From Mesorhizobium_B sp964242945 (lineage in GTDB: Bacteria > Pseudomonadota > Alphaproteobacteria > Rhizobiales > Rhizobiaceae): DNA of 21,246 bases. The stretch spans positions 1-21,246 of the forward strand of contig CAXTCF010000065.1 in assembly GCA_964242945.1 (NCBI GenBank). Direction: 5' to 3'. The position numbers and the translations under genes are program-made. This document shows positions 15,836 to 21,246 of the stretch, one piece after another; within the stretch, counting starts at the first letter, position 1, and each line of letters begins with the position of its first letter. A model generated the notes under the pieces. The model was not told the DNA's origin, did no database searches, and saw only the letters and a list, made by a program, of their open reading frames with translations.

Positions 15836-18800
15836 ACATTTCGGCCCTCTTCATCCGCCGCCCGGTGCTGACGGCCGTGCTGGCGGCGCTGATCCTGCTG
15901 CTCGGCTTCCAAGGCCTGTTCAACCTCGCGGTGCGCCAATATCCGGAGGTGGACGAGACGGTCGTCACTGTGACCACCGTGTATCCCGGCGCAAGTGCGG
16001 ACCTGATCCAGGGCTTCATCACCGCCCCCATCGCTCAGGCCGTCGCGACGACGGAGAACATCGACTACGTGTCGTCGCAGAGCCGGCCTTCGGCCAGCGT
16101 GGTGACGGTGCAGATGAAGCTCGGCTCCGACCCGGACACGGCACTGACCGAGGTGCTCTCCAAGGTGCAGCAGGTGCGCGCGCAGCTTCCGGCCGAGGCC
16201 GAAGACCCGACCATCGTCAAGGGCACGGGCCAGCAGTTCGCCATCATGTACCTGGCGATCCAGAATCCCAACATGAGCGCCGAGCAGCTCACCGAGTATA
16301 TCGAGCGCGTGATCCGCCCGCGCCTTTCCACGGTCGAGGGTGTCGCGGAAGTGCAGGTGATCGGCGCGGCCGACTATTCCATGCGCGTCTGGATCGACCC
16401 GGTCCTGCTCGCCGCGCGCGGCCTGACCGCAGCCGAAGTGCTCAACGCCATCAACACGTCCAACTTCCTGTCGGCGCCCGGCAAGACCGAGAACGAATAC
16501 GTCGCCTACTCCATCAACATGCGCTCGACGCTGCAAACGCCGGAGGCCTTTGCCGAACTGCCGCTGAAATACGAAGCCGGCGGCAACGTCGTGCGCCTGC
16601 GCGACGTGGCGCGCACCGAGCTTGCGGCGGAATCGACCGACACGGTCGTCAACTTCAACGGCGAGCGCGGCACCTTCATCGGCATCTTCCCGACCCCTTC
16701 CGCCAACCCGCTCAACACCGCCGCGGCTGTGATCGACGAGCTTCCCGCACTCCAGGCCAGCTTGCCCGAAGGCATGACGGCGACGATGGTCTATGACGCG
16801 ACGGAAACGATCAGCGCCTCCATCGAGGAGGTGTTCAAGACGATCGCGGAAGCCGTCGCCATCGTGGTGGTGGTGATCCTGCTTTTCCTCGGCTCCTTCC
16901 GCTCCGTTCTCATGCCGGTGGTGACGATCCCGCTGTCGCTGATCGGCGTCTGCTTCTTCCTGTTCCTGCTGGGCTACTCCATCAATTTGCTCTCGCTGCT
17001 CGCGATGGTGCTGGCCATCGGCCTCGTGGTGGACGACGCAATCGTGGTGGTGGAGAACGTCCACCGCCATATGGAGGAAGGCCTTTCGCCCATGCAGTCG
17101 GCCTTCAAGGGCATGGCGGAGATAACCGGCCCGGTGGTCGCCATGACGATCACGCTGGCCGCCGTGTTCGCGCCGCTCGCCTTCACCGGCGGCCTGACCG
17201 GCAACCTGTTCCGCGAGTTCGCGGTGACGCTGGCCGGCGCCGTGGTGATCTCCGGCATCGTGGCGCTGACCGTCACGCCGACGATGGCCGCGCGCATCCT
17301 GAAGGGCGGCGAACCCGGCCGCTTTCAGAAGGTCATCGACCGCCGTTTCGAGAGCCTCGCCAACGGCTATGAGCGCTGGGTTTCCGGCTCGCTGAAGTAC
17401 CGGCCCGTCACGCTGCTCGTGGTCGCGGCCCTTGTAGGCGTTACCGGCTTCATGTTCTTCAAGACCTCCTCCGAGCTTGCGCCGGAGGAGGACGCCGGCG
17501 CGCTGTTTTCCCTCGTCCAGGCTCCGCGCTATGCCACCACTGAATACACCTCGCTCTACGCCGCGCAGATCCGCAGCCTGACCAAGGACCTGCCCGAACT
17601 GCGCGCGACCTTCTCCATCGTCGGCCTCGGCGGCCAGACCGACCAGGGCTTTTCCGTCTGGGCCTTCAAGGATTGGGCGGAGCGCGACCGAAGCCAGGCT
17701 GAGATCCAGCAGGACATCCAGGGCCGGCTTTCCAAGGTGGCCGGCGTGCAGGCCTTCGTGTTCTCGCCGCCCTCGCTGCCCGGCGCTGGCGGCGGTCTGC
17801 CGATCTCGCTGGTGATCCAGTCCACCGGCGATGCCGCCCAAGTCTATGAACTGGCCGAGCAGATCAAGCAGAAGGCCCAAGCGTCCGGCCGCTTCATCGT
17901 GGTGCAGAACTCTCTGGCCTTCGACGCGCCGCAGGTCACCGTCAACATCGACCGCGACCGCGCGGCGGCCCTCGGCCTGCCCATCAGCGACATCGGCGCC
18001 ACGCTCTCGCTGCTGGTCGGCGGCGCGAAGGTCGCGCAGTTCGACCGCGACTCGAACTCCTACGACATCATTCCGCAGGTGCCGCAGAAATACCGCGAGA
18101 ACCCGGAGGAGTTGGGCAAATTCTTCGTCCGCTCGCTGGACGGCAAGATGGTGCCGCTTTCGGCTGTGGTGACGATCACCACCAACGCGGCGCCGGCCGC
18201 GATCGAGCAGTTCAACCAGTTGAACTCCGCCACGGTCTCCGCCTTGCCGCTGCCCACCGTCACCACCGGCGACGGGCTGGCCACGCTGGAACAGATCGCC
18301 CGTCCGCTGCTGCCCTCCGGCTTCTTCCTCGACTATTCCGGCCAGTCGCGGCTGGAAAAGGAGCAGGGTTCGACCATCCTGATCGCCTTCGGCCTCGCGG
18401 TGGTCGTGATCTACCTCGTGCTGGCCGCGCAGTTCGAGAGCTTGCGCGATCCCTTCATCATCATGATGTCGGTGCCGCTTTCGATCTTCGGCGCGATCCT
18501 GCCGCTGAACCTCGGCCTCGGCACCCTCAACATCTACACGCAGGTCGGCCTGATCACGCTGATCGGGCTGATCACCAAGCACGGCATCCTGATGGTGGAG
18601 TTCGCCAACCAGCAGCGCCACGACCACGGCCTGAACCGTTTTGACGCGATCGTCGCCTCCGCCAAGGTGCGCCTGCGCCCGATCCTGATGACCACTGCAG
18701 CGATGGCGCTCGGCGTCGTGCCGCTGATCATCGCGCAAGGGGCAGGCGCCGCAGCGCGCTACTCCATGGGGCTCGTGATTTTCTCGGGCATTTTGATCGG

Positions 18801-18936
18801 CACCTGCTTCACGCTGTTCGTGGTGCCGATGTTCTACATTTTCATCTCGCCGCGCGAACTGGCGCCCGATGCGGAGAAGCCGATCGCGGAAGGCGAAAGC
18901 CGGGATCAGCCTCCCGCGAACGCGCAGCCAGCTTGA
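15832..18936 (+). CDS. RND multidrug efflux permease (HAE1 family)
   Basis: A 1034-residue proton-driven RND pump, full length, with twelve expected membrane helices and two large periplasmic loops. The N-terminus MNISALFIRRPVLTAVLAAL is typical. The proton-relay aspartates are D401 and D402 in GLVVDDAIVVVENV (TM4), and the partner lysine is K916 in LITKHGILMVEFAN (TM10). The whole resembles the MexW/MexI/MdtB type of HAE1 pumps more than AcrB, by its short N-terminal helix and ENxDYVSSQS loop. It would export hydrophobic or amphiphilic compounds. It is co-translated with the adaptor through an ATGA overlap. An outer-membrane channel must come from elsewhere in the genome. Confidence 0.95.
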   Translation: MNISALFIRRPVLTAVLAALILLLGFQGLFNLAVRQYPEVDETVVTVTTVYPGASADLIQGFITAPIAQAVATTENIDYVSSQSRPSASVVTVQMKLGSDPDTALTEVLSKVQQVRAQLPAEAEDPTIVKGTGQQFAIMYLAIQNPNMSAEQLTEYIERVIRPRLSTVEGVAEVQVIGAADYSMRVWIDPVLLAARGLTAAEVLNAINTSNFLSAPGKTENEYVAYSINMRSTLQTPEAFAELPLKYEAGGNVVRLRDVARTELAAESTDTVVNFNGERGTFIGIFPTPSANPLNTAAAVIDELPALQASLPEGMTATMVYDATETISASIEEVFKTIAEAVAIVVVVILLFLGSFRSVLMPVVTIPLSLIGVCFFLFLLGYSINLLSLLAMVLAIGLVVDDAIVVVENVHRHMEEGLSPMQSAFKGMAEITGPVVAMTITLAAVFAPLAFTGGLTGNLFREFAVTLAGAVVISGIVALTVTPTMAARILKGGEPGRFQKVIDRRFESLANGYERWVSGSLKYRPVTLLVVAALVGVTGFMFFKTSSELAPEEDAGALFSLVQAPRYATTEYTSLYAAQIRSLTKDLPELRATFSIVGLGGQTDQGFSVWAFKDWAERDRSQAEIQQDIQGRLSKVAGVQAFVFSPPSLPGAGGGLPISLVIQSTGDAAQVYELAEQIKQKAQASGRFIVVQNSLAFDAPQVTVNIDRDRAAALGLPISDIGATLSLLVGGAKVAQFDRDSNSYDIIPQVPQKYRENPEELGKFFVRSLDGKMVPLSAVVTITTNAAPAAIEQFNQLNSATVSALPLPTVTTGDGLATLEQIARPLLPSGFFLDYSGQSRLEKEQGSTILIAFGLAVVVIYLVLAAQFESLRDPFIIMMSVPLSIFGAILPLNLGLGTLNIYTQVGLITLIGLITKHGILMVEFANQQRHDHGLNRFDAIVASAKVRLRPILMTTAAMALGVVPLIIAQGAGAAARYSMGLVIFSGILIGTCFTLFVVPMFYIFISPRELAPDAEKPIAEGESRDQPPANAQPA

Positions 18937-19191
18937 GGGCGGGCTTCAGCGCCTTTGTCCGACATCGCTTGGCGCGCGCCCACATCGCCGCCCTGTTCGG
19001 AGGTGGATTGGCAGCCGTGACTTGGGTGCATTTCCACTGAAAAAGGACATCGAACCTATCGATGCCGCCGAGCGAAGCCAGACGGCGGCTGCGCGGTTTA
19101 AATGGCTGAGCGGCGAGCCTGTGAGGCAATCGCGGCGGATGCTGTTCTTTTCGCCTTGGGCTGCGGTCCTGTCCAGGTCAGGACGCCTCGA
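18937..19191. other. Gene-free stretch after the efflux operon
   Basis: Together with 19355-19556 this makes 620 bases without a convincing gene, interrupted by the MITE-like element at 19192-19354. Short open frames exist on both strands, but none has a family match, a credible ribosome-binding site or neighbour-like codon use. I see no terminator with a T-run after the efflux operon, no RNA gene and no clear promoter. The stretch looks like decayed sequence. Confidence 0.5.
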
Positions 19192-19354
19192 CTAGAGCAT
19201 CGGACGGTTAATCGGATGCAGGCTGGTGGTTGGGGGTGGGATGCAGGCTAGGCGGTGGGCGAGCGTCGGGCTGTTGCCCGGCCGAGGCCAACAACAAAGC
19301 CTGCGCCCGGCCCCGGCCGGCAGACTGCGTGCGATTAACCGTCCGATGCTCTAG
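19192..19354. mobile_element. MITE-like element with perfect 23-bp terminal inverted repeats
   Basis: Bases 19192-19214 and 19332-19354 are perfect inverted copies of each other (23 of 23). Inside them the arms stay partly complementary: both contain GCAGGCT at similar distance, and most differences are C/T changes that would pair as G-U in RNA, so the element folds into one long imperfect hairpin. It has no coding capacity. The outer ends read C-TA-G, which would fit insertion at TA as in IS630/Tc1-type elements; no longer target duplication is visible. A near-identical copy begins at 21192 in the same orientation. The left arm holds GATGCAGGCT twice, 26 bases apart, around a G-rich tract (19221-19240). 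Confidence 0.75.
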
Positions 19355-19556
19355 CGGCGCAAGTTTCGCCGAAGCTTCCCGTTTGAACACGGCTGTTGCC
19401 GCCTCTTCGGGGAATTGCGAAAACTGCTTCGCTTGATCAGCTTGGCGGCATGCCGAACGGCTCTGCTCCCCGATGCCTCGATTCCACTGCTCTGCAACCG
19501 GCGTTGCGACGCCGTGCCGTTTGGCGTATTGGTGGGGGGGTTGTGAGGGGAAGGCG

Positions 19557-19958
19557 ATGTCAGTCATCACGGGGTCATTCTGGCCCGGCGGCATGCACTC
19601 AGGCGAGAGGAGCGACGACCGCTTTGATTTCGGCTCGCTGTCCGATAATCATCTCAGCACCGGCGCAGTTCATGACGCGATGCCTTCCAGCGGCAACACC
19701 GGCGCGGTCTTTCTGAATTATTTCATTTTCGCAGTGTTTGCCGGAGAGGCGCTTGCAACGGGGACGTTCCGGGCAAATGCCGAGGGAGTAGCGACGCAGC
19801 CGACGGATCGCGTCATCCTCGAAACCGACACTGGCAACCTGTTCTATGATTCCGACGGCTCCGGCTCGGCGGCGAGCGTCCCGCTCACGACGATCGAAAA
19901 CCACTCCTGGCTGGCAGGATTTTCCGCCCTGTTTGCTGGCGACTTCTTCCAGCTGTGA
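19557..19958 (+). CDS. Stand-alone RTX/haemolysin-type C-terminal domain, possibly a gene remnant
   Basis: A 133-residue frame. The C-terminal two-thirds (EALATGTFRANAEGVA, then DRVILETDTGNLFYDSDGSG, then LFAGDFFQL) closely follows the conserved C-terminal end of RTX-type calcium-binding exoproteins, the part just after the GGxGxDxxx repeats that carries the type I secretion signal. The repeats themselves are absent. The N-terminal ~70 residues (SFWPGGMHSGERSDDRFDFG...) only weakly resemble the usual 'DTFVFD...' linker. A good ribosome-binding site (GAGGGG, six bases before the ATG) precedes it, so it could be translated. It may be the tail of a decayed RTX gene or a small secreted protein. 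Confidence 0.55.
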   Translation: MSVITGSFWPGGMHSGERSDDRFDFGSLSDNHLSTGAVHDAMPSSGNTGAVFLNYFIFAVFAGEALATGTFRANAEGVATQPTDRVILETDTGNLFYDSDGSGSAASVPLTTIENHSWLAGFSALFAGDFFQL

Positions 19959-20017
19959 AGCCCTCCCTTCTCTTCGGCTTTCGAAAAGCGCTGCGTCTGT
20001 CGGACTGAAGCGCTGCG

Positions 20018-20066
20018 GCATCGGATTTTCCGAAAACCGCTGCGCAACTTTCGGTCCGATGCTTTA
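20018..20066. repeat. Rhizobial-type intergenic palindrome (REP-like) overlapping a stop codon
   Basis: A nested palindrome: GCATCGGA (20018-20025) pairs with TCCGATGC (20055-20062), and CCGAAA (20030-20035) pairs with TTTCGG (20049-20054) inside it. From memory, very similar sequences are dispersed in many Hyphomicrobiales genomes. The flank is mosaic: CGAAAA-S-CGCTGCG occurs at 19982-19995 and again at 20031-20044. The right end (CTTTAG) supplies the stop codon of the minus-strand metallopeptidase gene. Between convergent genes it may serve as terminator or mRNA end. Confidence 0.7.
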
Positions 20067-20984
20067 GTTCCCCGCGTCCTCACCCTCAGAAGTCTCATCC
20101 GATGTTGCTTCGTCGGATGTTTCCTCGCTTGGCGCCTCCGCGGTGTCCGCCTGCGGGTTGATCGAATTGAGCGCATTCGGCGGATTGCCGGCTTCGACGC
20201 CCTTCTTGTACTGGCCGTAGTAATTCTCGACCAGTTCGTAGCAAAGGGTGACGCTGGCATCGCCGGAATTGTAGAAGGCGTTGTCCTCGCCGCAGTCCGC
20301 CCCTCGGAAGGTTATCGCCGAGGGCAAGGTGTAGGCGGCCTCGATCGCCTTGGCCACGATTTCCAGAACCTCGTTGTCGCGCAGGATGTCGGCGCCGTCC
20401 TTTGTGGCCTCGCTCGGCTCGTCATAGACGATCGTGATCTGCGGCTCGCCGGTGTTCGGCGTGCGTTGAGGCGCCAGCACCGCGTCCCAGCTTGCCTTGG
20501 TCTGGGCGTAGTCGCCCGCGCAACGCTCCTGCCGCTCCGGGGCCAAGCCGAAATTGGTGGCGATCTCGCCGAACTCCTTCGCATCGCTGCCGACCAGCAG
20601 GCAGATCATCGTGTAGGCTCGCTGGGCGTTGACCGAATGCTCGTCGAAGAAGTCGCCGGCCTGCATCTGCCCATAGTTGTCGCCGGACATCGCCGCGATC
20701 CAGCCGGCCGCGGCATCGATCAGGATCGGATCGCCGTCCCTGTTGTAGTCGTCGAGCGCCAGCAGCGTGGCGAGGTTGTCCACCGCATCCTCCTCGCGCG
20801 CCAGCACCGGCAGCTTGTAAAGGTCCACCAGCATGTGGCCGACCTCGTGGTAGAGCGTGAAGGTGGCGTTGTCCCAGGCATAAACGATCGCGTCGTTCTC
20901 CTCCTCGTCGATCAGCGCCGCTGCCGGGCCGGAAAGCAGCACCAGCGGCATGAGCGCCAAGCCCATGCGGAGAAAATGCGACAT
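20064..20984 (-). CDS. DUF4344 domain-containing putative metallopeptidase
   Basis: A 306-residue exported protein with a signal peptide (about residues 1-23, ending P-A-A-A). The zinc-peptidase motif HEVGH is at 46-50 within TLYHEVGHMLVDLY; the later DEHSVNAQRAYTMICLLVGSD and ITFRGADCGEDNAFYN / TLCYELVENY segments are typical of DUF4344. The third zinc ligand is not certain. After the domain comes a 45-residue low-complexity acidic tail rich in Glu, Ser, Thr and Asp. I take the ATG at 20984 because it places the signal peptide correctly; a TTG at 21014 is also open. Its stop codon lies in the REP-like repeat. Role unknown; probably a periplasmic peptidase. Confidence 0.86.
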   Translation of the reverse strand: MSHFLRMGLALMPLVLLSGPAAALIDEEENDAIVYAWDNATFTLYHEVGHMLVDLYKLPVLAREEDAVDNLATLLALDDYNRDGDPILIDAAAGWIAAMSGDNYGQMQAGDFFDEHSVNAQRAYTMICLLVGSDAKEFGEIATNFGLAPERQERCAGDYAQTKASWDAVLAPQRTPNTGEPQITIVYDEPSEATKDGADILRDNEVLEIVAKAIEAAYTLPSAITFRGADCGEDNAFYNSGDASVTLCYELVENYYGQYKKGVEAGNPPNALNSINPQADTAEAPSEETSDEATSDETSEGEDAGN

Positions 20985-21191
20985 CGGAAGAACCCAGGCG
21001 GCCCCTCGCCGCAAGCGGCCACCCCAGCACCAAGGGGGGATATCGTGTCAAGGCAGAGGTAAGCGGCGTGCAAAAGCCGCCAGGAAATATGAAGCCCAGT
21101 GGCTTGCGCGTGCACGCATCCGAAATTGCGGGGATGGCTGATCGCAACGCCGCCTCTGCTGACAGGTGAATGGCCCAGCGCGAAATCTGCA

Positions 21192-21246
21192 CTAGAGCAT
21201 CGGACGGTTAATCGGATGCAGGCTGGCGGTTGGGGGTGGGATGCAG
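21192..21246. mobile_element. Second copy of the MITE-like element, cut by the window end
   Basis: Bases 21191-21246 match 19191-19246 with a single T-to-C difference (19227 versus 21227), in the same orientation and exactly 2000 bases downstream. The copy includes the full 23-bp left terminal repeat and the start of the G-rich arm; the rest lies outside the window. Confidence 0.85.

Noticed and set aside
15772..18738. 988-codon minus-strand open frame opposite the RND pump
   Set aside because: The product is dominated by His, Arg, Asp and Gly in a way typical of antisense shadows; the pump on the plus strand is complete with proton-relay residues.
18842..19195. Short open frames on both strands after the pump gene
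   Set aside because: Arg/Pro-rich products, no recognisable domain and no start signals; likely non-coding.
19208..19594. Minus-strand open frame across the MITE-like element
   Set aside because: It runs through the inverted repeat and has no family resemblance or ribosome-binding site; the repeat explains the sequence.
21030..21045. TTGACA-like -35 element upstream of the DUF4344 gene (minus strand)
   Set aside because: No acceptable -10 element at 16-18 bases, so a promoter call is not supported.
19192..21246. Possible CRISPR or composite transposon with transposase
   Set aside because: Only two repeat copies 2 kb apart with no regular spacers, and no transposase or integrase gene lies between them.

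Overview
This is a GC-rich chromosomal segment that looks alphaproteobacterial, most likely Hyphomicrobiales (Rhizobiales). The support is gene content (YggT beside a short class I pyrophosphatase, RsmC-type methyltransferase, PagL-like outer-membrane protein), a perfect CtrA-type box (TTAA-N7-TTAA), and dispersed palindromes of the kind common in rhizobial intergenic DNA. The species cannot be named from the window. A 100-N run (5154-5253) marks an assembly gap, so linkage across it is not proven.

Layout. 1-720 is the 3' end of pnp, closed by a strong hairpin terminator. 812-2785 holds two minus-strand genes: a LysE-type exporter and a PAS/LuxR-type regulator. Divergent from the regulator run an RsmC-like rRNA methyltransferase, a GNAT acetyltransferase and a pyridoxamine-phosphate-oxidase-like protein, ending at the gap. 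After the gap, yggT converges on ppa. Next come a GNAT acetyltransferase with a CtrA-type box in its promoter region, then a minus-strand lemA-TPM-TPM cluster. From 9369 to 18936 everything is on the plus strand: a small membrane peptide, a pyridoxal kinase overlapping a DUF429 gene, a small acidic protein, a PagL-like outer-membrane barrel, an M3 oligopeptidase (Dcp-like), and a two-gene RND efflux operon whose genes overlap by four bases.

The last 2.3 kb (18937-21246) is different: gene-poor and repeat-rich. It has a 163-bp MITE-like element with perfect 23-bp terminal inverted repeats. A second, direct-orientation copy begins exactly 2000 bp downstream and is cut by the window end. Between them lie a stand-alone RTX-type C-terminal domain, a mosaic palindrome that supplies the stop codon of the next gene, and a DUF4344 putative metallopeptidase. 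This is the accessory-looking part.

Most genes are ordinary core functions: RNA decay, rRNA modification, B6 salvage, pyrophosphate hydrolysis, peptide turnover and efflux. I found no CRISPR array, rRNA, tRNA, prophage or complete insertion sequence. I do not see a clearly new multi-gene system. The best leads are the repeat-flanked 2-kb segment, the shared ends of its two repeat families, the CtrA box, and the PagL-like protein with altered active-site spacing.
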